Source: Pseudanabaena galeata CCNP1313
Lineage (GTDB): Bacteria; Cyanobacteriota; Cyanobacteriia; Pseudanabaenales; Pseudanabaenaceae
Assembly (NCBI RefSeq): GCF_029910235.1
Contig: NZ_CP112874.1
Span: forward strand, 248,001 to 312,000
Reading direction: 5' to 3'
Length of the DNA: 64,000 nt
Of this stretch, positions 26,176 to 36,349 are shown piece after piece. The position numbers were made by a program, and so were the translations under genes. Position 1 is the stretch's first letter. Every line of letters begins with the position of its first letter. The notes beneath the pieces were generated by a model. That model was not told where the DNA came from. It worked only from the letters and a program-made list of their open reading frames with translations, and made no database searches.

Positions 26176-27765
26176 ATGCATGATTTCCCGTCTTTCGTCT
26201 TGGCTCAAGCCTCGACGACAACGAGTTTTTCATTAGAAAATTTGCTTAAACCTGATGGAATTGTATTTCAGCTAGTCTTTGCGATCGCCATCTTAGTTGG
26301 TGGTTGGGTAGTTGCCATATTTTTCGCTTCCATGACTGAGGGTTTGCTGAAACGTACAAATATTGATAATAAGCTAGCGAACTGGTTAACAGGTTCCCGC
26401 AGTAGTAGTCTACCGATTGAGAAATGGGCAGCCACTACGGTTTTTTGGATTATTATCCTGTTCACTTTAGTGGGTTTCTTCCAATTCCTCCGATTAGATG
26501 CGGTTGCTACTCCATTAAATAGTCTACTGGCGCAAGTTGCATCATTTTTACCTAAGCTCGGTGGTGCAGCGATCCTTGCAGGTATCGCTTGGATCTTAGC
26601 AACTGTCAGCAAAGCCATTGTCGGACGCTTTTTGCGAACGGCTCAAATTGATACGAAGGTTAATGAGAGTGTTGGGGATACCACCACAGAGGTAATGCCT
26701 CTCAGTGAGACTCTATCTTCAGCTTTGTATTGGTTTATTCTGTTACTTTTTCTGCCATTAGTTCTAGATACACTTGGCTTAGTTCAGGCACTTCAACCTT
26801 TACAAAATCTCGTCAATCAGATCTTGAGCGCTCTACCCAAAATCCTCAAAGCATTGATGATTGGTGGTATTGGCTGGTTGGTTGCTCAAGTTGTAAAGCG
26901 AATTGTCACAAATCTCTTAGCTACTAGTGGGGCTGATCGTTTTCTTCAGCGCTGGACTCCTAATCAAACGGAATATACCCTATCTCAAGTAGTTGGGAAC
27001 TTCATTTATGTATTGATTCTGATTCCTACAGCCATATCTACTTTAGAAGCATTAGAGGTTGGTGCAATTTCTCGTCCAGCAACAGCAATGCTTGATCAAG
27101 TGTTGCGCTTCTTACCTCAGGTGTTTGTGGCTAGTGCGATTCTCACGATCGCCTATTTCTTTGGTCAGTTTGCGAGAGATATTGTTTCTGGAATTCTTAC
27201 AGGATTAGGCTTTAATAATATTTTGCAATGGTTGGGATTTCCCGCGATCGCGGCAACTTCGCAAAGTAGCACAGCTCCAACTGAAGATACAGACAACAAT
27301 GCTATAACTTCTCTTCCCACCCAAACACCCTCACAAATTGTTGGTATCATCGTATTTCTAGCAATTATGCTAGTAGCGATCGCTACAGCTACCGATGTTT
27401 TACAGATTAATGCGTTGACCCGTATTGTCTTCGGGGTATTGTTAGTGGCTGGTCAAGTTTTAAGCGGAGTAGTGATTTTCGCGATCGGCTTGTACCTTGC
27501 TAATCTTGCCTTTAACCTGATTACCAGTACTGGTGGAAGACAGGCTCGAATCCTCGGTCATGCGGCAAGAATTTCTATTGTTGCGCTAATTACGGCGATG
27601 GCTCTAAAGCAAATGGGTATCGCTAGTAATATCGTTGATCTAGCCTTTGGATTATTAACTGGGGCAATTGCCGTAGCAATCGCGGTAGCCTTTGGACTCG
27701 GCGGTAAAGATATTGCTTCTCAACAGTTGCGCGAATGGCTGGAGTCATTCAAGCGGAACGACTAA
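26176..27765 (+). CDS. Mechanosensitive ion channel family protein with TM-helix repeats
   Basis: 529 residues from the ATG at 26176, which has GAGGTG 4 bases upstream; GTG at 26149 is less likely. About ten membrane segments in repeated units (FLPKLGGAAILAGIAWILATVSKAIVGRFL, ALPKILKALMIGGIGWLVAQVVKRIV, FLPQVFVASAILTIAYFFGQFARDIV) match the conserved TM helix repeat of MscS-related, CmpX-like proteins. The C-terminal AFGLGGKDIASQQLREWLES is the MscS pore-helix consensus. Probably an inner-membrane osmotic channel. Confidence 0.88.
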   Translation: MHDFPSFVLAQASTTTSFSLENLLKPDGIVFQLVFAIAILVGGWVVAIFFASMTEGLLKRTNIDNKLANWLTGSRSSSLPIEKWAATTVFWIIILFTLVGFFQFLRLDAVATPLNSLLAQVASFLPKLGGAAILAGIAWILATVSKAIVGRFLRTAQIDTKVNESVGDTTTEVMPLSETLSSALYWFILLLFLPLVLDTLGLVQALQPLQNLVNQILSALPKILKALMIGGIGWLVAQVVKRIVTNLLATSGADRFLQRWTPNQTEYTLSQVVGNFIYVLILIPTAISTLEALEVGAISRPATAMLDQVLRFLPQVFVASAILTIAYFFGQFARDIVSGILTGLGFNNILQWLGFPAIAATSQSSTAPTEDTDNNAITSLPTQTPSQIVGIIVFLAIMLVAIATATDVLQINALTRIVFGVLLVAGQVLSGVVIFAIGLYLANLAFNLITSTGGRQARILGHAARISIVALITAMALKQMGIASNIVDLAFGLLTGAIAVAIAVAFGLGGKDIASQQLREWLESFKRND

Positions 27766-27772
27766 TAAATTA

Positions 27773-27873
27773 TACCAAAGCACAAAATGCAGTAGACATT
27801 TTGTACTTTGCAAACCCTTACTGGGTTTAGTTTTCAATCCCCAAGAGTGTTGTCACACTCTTGGGGATTATTA
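27773..27873. repeat. Family B double-hairpin element
   Basis: TACCAA start; hairpins ACAAAATG…CATTTTGT and CCCCAAGAGTGT-TG-TCACACTCTTGGGG around the spacer CCCTTACTGGGTTTAG. Confidence 0.8.
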
Positions 27874-27975
27874 TATCAAAACACAAAAAGACTTAGCCAA
27901 TTAGTGGTTTGAAAATCCTTACTGGGTTTAGCTTTTAATTCACGAAAGTGTTGCCACACTTTCGTGAATTGGTTT
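27874..27975. repeat. Family B double-hairpin element, partly degenerate
   Basis: Abuts the previous copy in the same orientation. The first hairpin is decayed, the spacer CCTTACTGGGTTTAG and second hairpin AATTCACGAAAGTGT-TGCC-ACACTTTCGTGAATT are intact. Confidence 0.8.
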
Positions 27976-28078
27976 TACATCAATGGCCGATCTAACGAGC
28001 CACAAGAAAAAGATTGAAAGCGCTGTAAAGCGGCGCTTTCAATCTTTTTCTTGTTTGAGTGGAGAGCAAAGCGCTGTA
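27976..28078. repeat. Family A element, degenerate left end
   Basis: Core AAAAGATTGAAAGCGCTG…GCGCTTTCAATCTTTTT, right end GCTGTA; the left end is TACATC instead of TACAGC. Confidence 0.75.
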
Positions 28079-28096
28079 AGCAAAATTTATATTCCT

Positions 28097-28277
28097 ATAT
28101 AGCAATCCTAAATAGTTTGTGAGAGCGCGTCCCTTCGGGACGCGCTCTCACAAATCTACAAAACTTACAACTCATTTAGGAGCGCTATAGCAATCCTAAA
28201 TAGTTTGTGAGAGTGCGCCACGAAGGGGCGCACTCTCACAACACTAAAAATCTTACAACTCATTTAGGAGCGCTATA
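28097..28277. repeat. Two head-to-tail copies of family E
   Basis: Each unit runs TATAGCAATCCTAAATAG to CATTTAGGAGCGCTATA and holds a hairpin (GTGAGAGCGCGTCCC-TTC-… and GTGAGAGTGCGCC…). The units share TATAG at the junction. Period about 89 bases. Confidence 0.82.
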
Positions 28278-28469
28278 TATGTCGAAATATTTTATTAAGT
28301 TAACTTTGATTTCATTCTTGTATGTTCAGGTAAATAGAATTCTATTGTTAGATACACGGGGAATTTGACAGACTGTTTTAAAAATCTATTTTAAAAATTT
28401 TAGTTTTAAAAATTTTAGTAGATAAATAAGTGTATTTATTAAATTTATTAGAGGGGTAAAAAGAAGATT

Positions 28470-28940
28470 ATGCTAACAATGAATCGTACTTTAGATGCAA
28501 AAATTACGAGTATTGATCATGCTTATCTAAATGATAATGATTTGGTCAATTTAGAGCGTTTTGCTAATAGCTTTTCATTGCGTGTCAAGACTTATAATCT
28601 CTTGCGCGATCGCGCCGATGAAATCACGATCAAAGCACTCAAACTCTTGGCTCAGCAGTATCCTGAATTAGTTCAGAAACAGTTGCAACGTTGTAAATAT
28701 GACATGTCGAACGTCATTCGTTATACATCGCTATCCGTATTACGTGATGACGAACTGTTTTTTCGTGAAACCTTGATGGATTGGTTAGCAAATATCATCC
28801 ATTCCTATCAAATTGCTAAAGAATGTTCTACTGCTTATCGTCTATTGCAATCGGTCATTGAAGAGACATTGCCTGTTGAATGCTCAGCTTTGGTAAAGCC
28901 CTATTCAGAAATGGCTATAGCAGCATTGCTCAATGCTTAA
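28470..28940 (+). CDS. Divergent allophycocyanin-like phycobiliprotein
   Basis: 156 residues, near the usual subunit length. NDLVNLERFANSFSLRVKTYNLLRDRADEI resembles the N-terminal half of beta-type allophycocyanin (ApcF-like, LRVRAA region), and QRCKYDMSNVIRYTSLSVL keeps the chromophore Cys and the CxxD spacing. The loop between helices is short and the C-terminal helices diverge. It is followed by a phycobilisome linker gene. Probably a minor core or variant antenna subunit; whether it binds bilin is not certain. Confidence 0.72.
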   Translation: MLTMNRTLDAKITSIDHAYLNDNDLVNLERFANSFSLRVKTYNLLRDRADEITIKALKLLAQQYPELVQKQLQRCKYDMSNVIRYTSLSVLRDDELFFRETLMDWLANIIHSYQIAKECSTAYRLLQSVIEETLPVECSALVKPYSEMAIAALLNA

Positions 28941-29098
28941 CTAGGCAGTTGCAAGCTATAGAGATCGCAGAGACCCTAGGTCATTCTTAGTTGCTAGCCA
29001 AGCAGTGCATCCACGGGGAGATAGCCTCTATTCACCTAAAAAATTTGGAGCTTTGTAGAGGCGCAGACCCTGTGTCAGTCACAGGCTTACGCTATTAC

Positions 29099-29205
29099 TA
29101 AATGGTTTCTAAGAAATGGCGTAGCCATTTCTTAATTGGAAAGCCCTTACTAGGTTTGGGTTTTAATTCATAAAAGTGGGACAACACATTTATGAATTGG
29201 TATTA
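29099..29205. repeat. Family B element, degenerate right hairpin
   Basis: Hairpin TAAGAAATGG-CGTAG-CCATTTCTTA, spacer CCCTTACTAGGTTTGGG, second hairpin AATTCATAAAAGTG…TTTATGAATTGGTA. It fills part of the 312-base gap before the linker gene; the rest shows nothing else. Confidence 0.75.
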
Positions 29206-29252
29206 GACCAATGTTCAGAAGTTTGTTTTAGAGAGTCTATGGAGAAGATGTC

Positions 29253-30008
29253 ATGGATACCCATACCCCCATCACAATTGATCGCAAGTCCACAGAAACA
29301 GATCGTCAAATCGCTCTTCGTCAAATCTATACTCAAGTGCTTGAACGACAGCCCTATGAATTTGAACGCAAAGAGATTGCCAAGCTTGAAAAAGATTTTC
29401 TCAAAGGCAAACTTGGTGTGCGACATTTCATTGGCGAACTAGTCATGTCATCTGTTTATCTTAAAAGTTTTTATCGAGACTGTTCTAACCTCAAGTTTGT
29501 AGAATGGAGCTTTAAGCATCTGCTTGGAAGAGCTATCCAAGGGCATGAGGAGATTGCCAAGTATATGGATTTACTGATGATGAAAGGTGTATCCGCATTT
29601 TTTTATGAGATTCTTGGCTCCGAAGAATATCGTAAAGCATTTGGCTGTTTTACTATTCCCTATGCCCGTGATGTCAAATTCTATGACTCACCTCGTAACT
29701 ATCTCCAAACGGATCTCCTCCAGCATGAGCATGTGGGTCAACGTGGTAAGGTCATTCCTACCATTTATTGGCAGCAATTAGGTATGGATTGTGAGACAGG
29801 TACTTGTGTGATGCCTGATTCTGAGACTTCTCAACATTATGCATATCAAGATGTTGCAGAAAAAGCTAAGGTGAAAGAGCCAGTTTCTAAAGTGCTAAAC
29901 GAAGAAATTGAAGATCTTCTCCAAATGTTGCAAAACAGTGATGCTAGACAAGTTTTGCAAAGTATGAATGAAAATCAGCGATCGCTACTCCGAAATCTTG
30001 CTAAGTAA
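29253..30008 (+). CDS. Phycobilisome linker polypeptide
   Basis: 251 residues with one phycobilisome linker (PBS_linker_poly) domain in the first 170: TDRQIALRQIYTQVLERQPY, LGVRHFIGELVMSSVYLKSFY and NLKFVEWSFKHLLGRA are its conserved blocks. The C-terminal 80 residues are polar and unlike CpcG. Shine-Dalgarno GGAGAAGA precedes the ATG. It lies 312 bases after a variant phycobiliprotein gene in the same direction, so the two may form an alternative antenna piece. Confidence 0.88.
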   Translation: MDTHTPITIDRKSTETDRQIALRQIYTQVLERQPYEFERKEIAKLEKDFLKGKLGVRHFIGELVMSSVYLKSFYRDCSNLKFVEWSFKHLLGRAIQGHEEIAKYMDLLMMKGVSAFFYEILGSEEYRKAFGCFTIPYARDVKFYDSPRNYLQTDLLQHEHVGQRGKVIPTIYWQQLGMDCETGTCVMPDSETSQHYAYQDVAEKAKVKEPVSKVLNEEIEDLLQMLQNSDARQVLQSMNENQRSLLRNLAK

Positions 30009-30105
30009 TACCAAAATACGAAATGGCATAGCCATTTTGTGTTTTTAAAACCATTACTGGGTTTGGTTTCTAATTCACAAAAGTGTTGCCACACTCTTAT
30101 TATGA
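30008..30105. repeat. Family B element, truncated at its right hairpin
   Basis: Starts TACCAAAATACG at the linker stop; hairpin AAATGGCATAGCCATTT; spacer CCATTACTGGGTTTGG; the second hairpin has only its left arm (AATTCACAAAAGTGTTGCC) and runs into a family D element. Confidence 0.78.
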
Positions 30106-30214
30106 AAACGATTTAGAGTTTCCATGACCTTCGGCGCTGAAAACTCTGAATCGTTTTTTGCAAGATCCCCAACGACGGGCTTGAAAAAAACGGTTTTTAT
30201 AATGAAAATTGCAG
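30095..30214. repeat. Family D element abutting family B
   Basis: TTATTATGAAAACG start (its CAGCAATTC end is missing) and ATAATGAAAATTGCAG end; hairpins around CTTCGGCG and the partly decayed CCCCAACGACGGGC. Confidence 0.7.
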
Positions 30215-30294
30215 ACAAAAAGCACAAGCATTAGCGTCATGAATTAATTGCTGTACATTTAACTCAAAAACTTAGAAACTTATACTGCTAGCTT

Positions 30295-30336
30295 TTGAGA
30301 TTACAAGCTTCGGTTATCCGAAGCTTGTAATCTCAA
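30295..30336. repeat. Perfect hairpin upstream of secA
   Basis: TTGAGATTACAAGCTTCGG and complement around TTAT. The remainder of 30215-30421 shows no gene. Confidence 0.8.
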
Positions 30337-30421
30337 CAGTCGGGTAATATATACTTGTAGTCCAAAATCGTATTAAATATCACGTTTGGCGCATCCCCTG
30401 TTTTAACTGCATTCGGTAGCT

Positions 30422-33229
30422 ATGTTTAACCTAAAAAACCTGATTGGCGATCCTAATAAGCGTAAGCTTGACAAACTCCGTCCCGAAGTGGCTCTCATTA
30501 ACTCCCTAGCCCCAGAGTTAGCGGTGCTAAGCGATCGCGAATTGCAAGGAAAAACAGGAGAGTTTAAACAGCGTCTCGAAAACGGGGAACCACTTGATGA
30601 CCTCCTACCTGAAGCCTTTGCTGTTGTTCGTGAGGCGGCTACCCGCGTTCTAGGCTTGCGTCACTATGATGTGCAGATGCTCGGTGGTATGGTACTGCAT
30701 CGGGGTGAAATTGCCGAAATGAAAACAGGAGAAGGCAAAACCCTCGTCGCCACATTACCCAGCTATCTCAATGCCCTCTCAGGTAAAGGCGTTCACGTAG
30801 TTACGGTTAACGATTACCTTGCCCGTCGTGACGCGGAATGGATGGGGCAGGTGCATCGCTTTCTAGGGATGTCAGTCGGCTTGATTCAAAACTCAATGGA
30901 GCCAGTCGAGCGACGCAAAAACTATGGCTGTGATATTACCTATGCCACCAACAGCGAACTTGGTTTTGATTATTTACGGGACAACATGGCGACTAGCATC
31001 GAAGAAGTGGTGCAGCGTACCTTTAATTTCTGTGTAATTGACGAAGTTGACTCGATCTTGATTGACGAAGCTCGCACTCCCCTAATTATTTCAGGCATGG
31101 TCGAGCGTCCGACGGAGAAATACATCGGCGCAGTGACGATCGCTGATCAATTGCAAAAAGAAACCCACTATGAAGTTGACGAAAAGCAACGTAACGTGGT
31201 CATGACTGATGAAGGTTTTGAGCTAGCCGAAAAACTACTCGGCGTTACGGATTTGTTTGACCAAGCTGATCCTTGGGCGCACTATGTATTTAATGCACTC
31301 AAAGCCAAGGAATTATTCCTCAAAGATGTCAACTACATCGTCCGTGATGGAGAAGTGACGATCGTTGATGAGTTTACAGGTCGGGTCATGCCTGGTCGTC
31401 GTTGGAGTGATGGATTGCACCAAGCGATCGAGGCAAAAGAAGGTACAGATATTGAGAATGAAACCCAAACCTTAGCCACAATTACCTATCAAAACTTTTT
31501 CCTGCTCTATCCTAAGCTTGGCGGCATGACTGGCACAGCCAAAACTGAAGAAGCTGAACTAGGAAAAATCTATAATCTCGAAGTTACGACCATGCCCACC
31601 AATCGCAAGAGTGGACGCAGCGACTGGTCAGATGTAGTTTATAAAACTGAAGCAGCGAAATGGCGTGCTGTGGCGGAAGAATGCCGCGAAATGCATGAAA
31701 CAGGTCGTCCTGTACTGATTGGAACTACCAGCGTTGAAAAATCTGAAGTCTTGGCGAGGTTGTTGAGTGAAAAAGATATTCCTCACAATCTGTTAAATGC
31801 GAAACCAGAGAACGTGGAACGAGAAGCAGAAATCGTTGCTCAAGCAGGACGCAAAGGCTCGATTACGATCGCAACCAATATGGCTGGTCGTGGTACGGAC
31901 ATCATCCTCGGTGGTAATGCTGACTATATGGCGCGTTTGAAGGTGCGTGAGAGCTTCATGCCAATGATTGTCCGTCCTGAAGATGACGATGACTTCACCA
32001 ATGAAGGTCAGCGCATGTTTAGCGATCGCCCTCAAAAAGGACAAGGATTCGGCTCAACGGATGGCAAAAAGAAAAAGACTTGGAAAGTATCCGATAGTCT
32101 CTATCCTTGCGAACTCTCTAAGGATGCTGAAATGATGCTCAAAGAAGCTGTAGATTTTGCAGTTGAGAAGTTAGGCAGAATGAGTCAATCGGAATTAGAA
32201 GCAGAAGATATGCTTGCCGTTGCTTCCGAGAAAGCACCTACTGATAATGAAGTCATCCAAAAACTTCGTGATGCATTCACTTTAATTAAACGCGAATATG
32301 AAGAAGTCACCGATGCTGAGCATGAGCAGGTAACAAAACTTGGTGGCTTGCATGTCATCGGTACTGAGCGTCATGAATCTCGCCGTGTGGATAACCAATT
32401 GCGCGGTCGTTGTGGTCGTCAAGGTGACCCAGGATCGACAAGGTTTTTCCTCAGTCTTGAAGATAACCTGATGCGGATTTTTGCAGGCGATCGCGTGGCT
32501 GGCTTGATGAATGCCTTCCGCGTTGAGGAAGACATGCCAATTAGTTCGGGGATGCTGACCAGCGCTCTAGAAAACGCTCAGAAGAAGGTGGAAACCTACT
32601 ATTACGACATCCGTAAACAAGTCTTTGAATACGATGAAGTAATGAACAATCAGCGTCGTGCAATTTACGCGGAGCGCCGTCGTGTACTGGAGGGTGAAAA
32701 CTTACGCGATCGCGTGATCGAGTATGCCGAACGCACGATGGATGATATCGTCAATGCCTACGTTAATCCAGAACTCCCTCCCGAAGAATGGAACCTTGCG
32801 GCAATGGTGAAGAAGATCAAGGAATTTGTGAATCTCTTACAAGATCTTGAACCTGATCAGCTTGATGATATGTTCTTGCCTGAGATGCAAGCTTTCTTGC
32901 GTGAAGAAGTGCGTCGTGCATACGAAATTAAAGAAGCACAAGTGGAGTCATTACAAGTGGGCTTAATGCGTCAGGCTGAAAGATTCTTTATCTTGCAACG
33001 GATTGATTCTCTCTGGCGCGATCACCTGCAAGCGATGGAAGCTTTGCGCGAGTCAGTCGGTTTACGTGGCTATGGACAAAAAGATCCTCTGATCGAATAT
33101 AAGAGTGAAGGCTACGAGATCTTCCTAGACATGATGACGCAAATCCGTCGTGATGTTGTCTACTCACTATTCGAGTTTGATCCACGTCCTCAACAACAAC
33201 CCGAAACCATTGAAGCTGAATTTGTCTAA
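30422..33229 (+). CDS. secA: Preprotein translocase ATPase SecA
   Basis: 935 residues, normal for cyanobacteria. Walker [12 protein letters not shown] (about 97-107), Walker [22 protein letters not shown], helicase motifs [24 protein letters not shown] and [13 protein letters not shown]. The C-terminus ends [11 protein letters not shown] without the zinc-binding tail, as in other cyanobacterial SecA. It drives export through SecYEG and thylakoid translocons. It appears monocistronic, with repeats on both sides. Confidence 0.98.
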   Translation: MFNLKNLIGDPNKRKLDKLRPEVALINSLAPELAVLSDRELQGKTGEFKQRLENGEPLDDLLPEAFAVVREAATRVLGLRHYDVQMLGGMVLHRGEIAEMKTGEGKTLVATLPSYLNALSGKGVHVVTVNDYLARRDAEWMGQVHRFLGMSVGLIQNSMEPVERRKNYGCDITYATNSELGFDYLRDNMATSIEEVVQRTFNFCVIDEVDSILIDEARTPLIISGMVERPTEKYIGAVTIADQLQKETHYEVDEKQRNVVMTDEGFELAEKLLGVTDLFDQADPWAHYVFNALKAKELFLKDVNYIVRDGEVTIVDEFTGRVMPGRRWSDGLHQAIEAKEGTDIENETQTLATITYQNFFLLYPKLGGMTGTAKTEEAELGKIYNLEVTTMPTNRKSGRSDWSDVVYKTEAAKWRAVAEECREMHETGRPVLIGTTSVEKSEVLARLLSEKDIPHNLLNAKPENVEREAEIVAQAGRKGSITIATNMAGRGTDIILGGNADYMARLKVRESFMPMIVRPEDDDDFTNEGQRMFSDRPQKGQGFGSTDGKKKKTWKVSDSLYPCELSKDAEMMLKEAVDFAVEKLGRMSQSELEAEDMLAVASEKAPTDNEVIQKLRDAFTLIKREYEEVTDAEHEQVTKLGGLHVIGTERHESRRVDNQLRGRCGRQGDPGSTRFFLSLEDNLMRIFAGDRVAGLMNAFRVEEDMPISSGMLTSALENAQKKVETYYYDIRKQVFEYDEVMNNQRRAIYAERRRVLEGENLRDRVIEYAERTMDDIVNAYVNPELPPEEWNLAAMVKKIKEFVNLLQDLEPDQLDDMFLPEMQAFLREEVRRAYEIKEAQVESLQVGLMRQAERFFILQRIDSLWRDHLQAMEALRESVGLRGYGQKDPLIEYKSEGYEIFLDMMTQIRRDVVYSLFEFDPRPQQQPETIEAEFV

Positions 33230-33240
33230 GAAAGTATTTA

Positions 33241-33341
33241 CAGCACTTTGCACTCAAAACCAAACCAAGAAAGTTTTTGAAAGCGTTGCTTTGCAACGCT
33301 TTCAAAAACTTTCTTGTGGTTCGTTTGATCGATAATTGCTG
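33241..33341. repeat. Family A element (reverse orientation)
   Basis: CAGCACTTTGCACTC…ATAATTGCTG flanked by TA both sides; core TTTTTGAAAGCGTTG-CTTTG-CAACGCTTTCAAAAA. It begins 11 bases after secA and may serve as its terminator. Confidence 0.88.
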
Positions 33342-33362
33342 TAAGAATTACTTTGACAAATC

Positions 33363-33417
33363 AAAACCCAAAAGATGAGTGGAGGTGCAAAGCACCTCCA
33401 CTCATCTTTTGGGTTTT
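33363..33417. repeat. Family F hairpin
   Basis: AAAACCCAAAAGATGAGTGG arms with apex AGGTG-CAAAG-CACCT. Confidence 0.82.
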
Positions 33418-33443
33418 GGCATAGCTATAGTTATATGTAAAAA

Positions 33444-33557
33444 AACGTCAGTTTGACGAAAGCGAAAAATGGCAAGAATCGCTAAGCGATTCTTGCCATT
33501 TTTCGCCATTTGCGTTGTGCGAAGCACAACGCAAATGGCGATATCGAACTCACGTTA
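33444..33557. repeat. Family C double-hairpin element
   Basis: ACGTCAGTTTGACG start and CGAACTCACGTTA end; hairpin 1 AAAAATGGCAAGAATCGC-TAA-, hairpin 2 GCCATTTGCGTTGTGC-GAA-. Close relative at 47359. With the two elements before it, it fills most of the 498-base gap; 33558-33727 shows no other feature. Confidence 0.85.
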
Positions 33558-33727
33558 AAAAAAGTAGAGGTTACGTAAAGAGCATTCCTTACCTTTTTCG
33601 TTACCAAAATTGCAACTGGTAAATTAGCCTGTGATATTAGTGAGAGACTTGATTTCAGGAAATATTAACAGCTTGCTAAATCTATATTAATCAAAGGATG
33701 CAGCAGGCTATGAGGAGCGTAATTACT

Positions 33728-36232
33728 ATGAAATCTAACCCTATCTACATTGCCTTACCTGCAGCGATGATCCTTGTGGGGGCAATCTCCCATCGCACCC
33801 TAGCTCAATCAAGTCCCATCAACCAACCTCAACCAATCACTAGCTCCATGGTCACATCAGGGATTATCGAACCAGTTAGCGATCGCAATTCTAGTAATGA
33901 ATCAACCCAAAAACGTCCTGTTGGCGGGCTGTATGTGCAAACGCCAGATCGCCAGCAACAAGCCTTTACCTTGACCAATACTGATGTCAAAGGAAAAATA
34001 TCAGGCAACATTTCGCGAGTGGAAGTCACCCAAACTTTTCAGAATCCCTATGACAAACCACTAGAAGCAATCTATGTATTTCCATTGCCAGATCAAGCGG
34101 CTGTCGATGATATGGAAATCAAGATCGGCGATCGCGTAATTAAAGGTGAAATCAAAAAACGAGAAGAAGCTAAAGAAATCTACGATCGGGCTAGAAAAGA
34201 AGGACGCACCGCAGGTTTACTAGAGCAAGAACGCGATAACATCTTCACGCAATCTTTGGCGAATATTAAACCTGGGGAACAAATCAAGGTGACGATTCGC
34301 TACACCGAAAGCTTGAAGTTTGAGAAGGGTGATTATGAATTTGTTTTTCCGATGGTGGTAGGTCCTCGCTATATTCCAGGCGCAGCGATCGATGCTAAGG
34401 GCAATACAATCCAAGTTCCCGATGCCTCACGGATTAATCCGCCTGTCCTCCGCCCTGAAACGCGATCGGGTAATGATATTACTGTCAGTCTGCAAATTGA
34501 TGCAGGTGTTCCCATTCGTAATCTTTATTCTACTTCCCATCGTATTGATGTCCAGAATAATAGTGAAACAGTTCAGCTAAAACTAGCGACTGGCGATAAC
34601 ATTCCCAACAAAGACTTGATTGTGCGTTACAAAGTCAGTGGCGATCGCACCGAACCTACGATTTTGACTACAAATACCGATCAAGGCTCACATTTTGCCA
34701 CTTATTTGATTCCAGCGATCGCCTATCGCTCTGACCAAATCGTGCCGAAGGATGTTGTATTCTTGATGGATACATCAGGTTCTCAATCAGGTGATCCGAT
34801 TATTAAATCAAGAGAGCTGATGCGTCGTTTTATCAATGGATTGAATCCTAACGACACATTTACAATTATTGATTTCTCTAACACCACCCGTCAGCTTTCG
34901 AGCTATCCTTTACAAAACAACGCTACCAATCGCCAGAAAGCGATGAAATACATCGATCAAGTCGATGCGAATGGTGGTACAGAATTAATGAATGGCATCA
35001 ATGCGGTAATGAAATTTCCGACTGCATCGGATGGACGGATTCGCAGTGTAGTCTTGATTACGGATGGATACATTGGCAACGATAATGAGGTAATCGCAGC
35101 CGTGCAGAAAAACCTCAAACCAGGTAACCGTCTCTATAGTTTTGGCGTTGGTAGTTCTGTTAATCGCTACTTGCTGGAGCGCGTTGCGGAAATGGGACGC
35201 GGTACAGCGCGGGTAGTACGTCAAGATGAGCCAACGCAAGAAGTTGCTGAGAAGTTCTTCCGTCAAATCAATAATCCTGTTCTCACAAATATTCAAGTTA
35301 AATGGGAAGGTGATGGATCGGCTCCCGAAATCTATCCTAGCAATGCTCCTGACTTGTTTGCTGAGCAGCCGCTAGTTCTATTTGGCAAAAAAGGCGATCG
35401 CGCCAATGGCAAGCTTAAAATCACAGGTATCGCCGCAGGAGGAGAACGTTACGAGCATACCCTAGACGTGAACTTTGATAGTGGGAATAGTAATCTTGGG
35501 ATTGCTCAACTATGGGGACGCGCTCGCATTAAAGATTTGATGAATCAAATGTTTGGCGGTGAAGTCAAGTCTCTAGTGGATGCAGTCACTCAAACTGCGC
35601 TCAACTATCGCTTACTATCGCAATACACAGCCTTTGTTGCTGTGAGTGATGAAGTGCGCGTTAATCCTGATGGCAGCAAGATGACAGTCCAAGTTCCAGT
35701 AGAGATGCCTCAAGGTGTCGATTTTGGCATGATTTCAGGAGAGATGGCTGATACTCAAGCCCTCAAGCCTGCGGCTCCTAGTCCTTTAGCATCGCCACGT
35801 CAATCGACGATCGTCACTGGAAGAGTGAGAGGAGGAACCATTACAGGCAAAGATCAGCTTAATACTAGACTCAGAACTGAAGTTGATAGTGTAAACAGTC
35901 CTAGCGAAGCATCGAAGGTAAGGAAACATGCTCCTATCTCCCAAATTCAAGTGGTGAGTATCACAGGGCTTACAGGTATGGATGTTGTTGCTGCTCAACA
36001 AGCGATCGCCCAACAATTGCAGTCAATCAATGTTCCTGCTGGGGTAAGAGGCACTGTAGTTTTAGAGATTCCTATTCAGAATGGTCGATTGACAAGGTTT
36101 GTTCTTGATGATGTCACTTCGACAGTGTCAGATAAGAACCTCGTTGAGATGATTAAGCGATCGCTGCAAAATGTGATCTTGCCATCGACAGCCAAAGGTT
36201 CTATTCGTTTGACATTAAGCGTAAAATTATAG
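33728..36232 (+). CDS. Exported VIT and VWA domain protein
   Basis: 834 residues from ATG 33728, chosen because AGGAG (33713) is well placed and the protein then opens with a signal peptide (MKSNPIYIALPAAMILVGAI…TLA). VIT domain (about 70-190): VKGKISGNISRVEVTQTFQNP and KPLEAIYVFPLP. VWA domain (about 320-490) with MIDAS DTSGSQSG and ITDGYIGND. The C-terminal 100 residues have a TonB/energy-transducer-like half repeat (GTVVLEIPIQNGRLTRFVL). Like inter-alpha-trypsin inhibitor heavy chain-type bacterial surface proteins; the partner is unknown. Confidence 0.88.
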   Translation: MKSNPIYIALPAAMILVGAISHRTLAQSSPINQPQPITSSMVTSGIIEPVSDRNSSNESTQKRPVGGLYVQTPDRQQQAFTLTNTDVKGKISGNISRVEVTQTFQNPYDKPLEAIYVFPLPDQAAVDDMEIKIGDRVIKGEIKKREEAKEIYDRARKEGRTAGLLEQERDNIFTQSLANIKPGEQIKVTIRYTESLKFEKGDYEFVFPMVVGPRYIPGAAIDAKGNTIQVPDASRINPPVLRPETRSGNDITVSLQIDAGVPIRNLYSTSHRIDVQNNSETVQLKLATGDNIPNKDLIVRYKVSGDRTEPTILTTNTDQGSHFATYLIPAIAYRSDQIVPKDVVFLMDTSGSQSGDPIIKSRELMRRFINGLNPNDTFTIIDFSNTTRQLSSYPLQNNATNRQKAMKYIDQVDANGGTELMNGINAVMKFPTASDGRIRSVVLITDGYIGNDNEVIAAVQKNLKPGNRLYSFGVGSSVNRYLLERVAEMGRGTARVVRQDEPTQEVAEKFFRQINNPVLTNIQVKWEGDGSAPEIYPSNAPDLFAEQPLVLFGKKGDRANGKLKITGIAAGGERYEHTLDVNFDSGNSNLGIAQLWGRARIKDLMNQMFGGEVKSLVDAVTQTALNYRLLSQYTAFVAVSDEVRVNPDGSKMTVQVPVEMPQGVDFGMISGEMADTQALKPAAPSPLASPRQSTIVTGRVRGGTITGKDQLNTRLRTEVDSVNSPSEASKVRKHAPISQIQVVSITGLTGMDVVAAQQAIAQQLQSINVPAGVRGTVVLEIPIQNGRLTRFVLDDVTSTVSDKNLVEMIKRSLQNVILPSTAKGSIRLTLSVKL

Positions 36233-36248
36233 ATAGAGGGAAGATCTT

Positions 36249-36349
36249 ATACCAATTCACAAAGGTGTTGCCATACTTTTGTGAATTAAAAAGCAAACCC
36301 AATAATACCAAAACAGAAAATGGCTACGCCATTTTCTGTTTTGGTATTA
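36249..36349. repeat. Family B element (reverse orientation)
   Basis: TACCAATTCACAAAGGTGT…hairpin, spacer AAACCCAATAA, then TACCAAAACAGAAAATGGC-TACG-CCATTTTCTGTTTTGGTA. Confidence 0.82.

Noticed and set aside
28097-28277. CRISPR or direct-repeat array
   Set aside because: Only two palindromic family E units, with no spacers and inverted-repeat structure.
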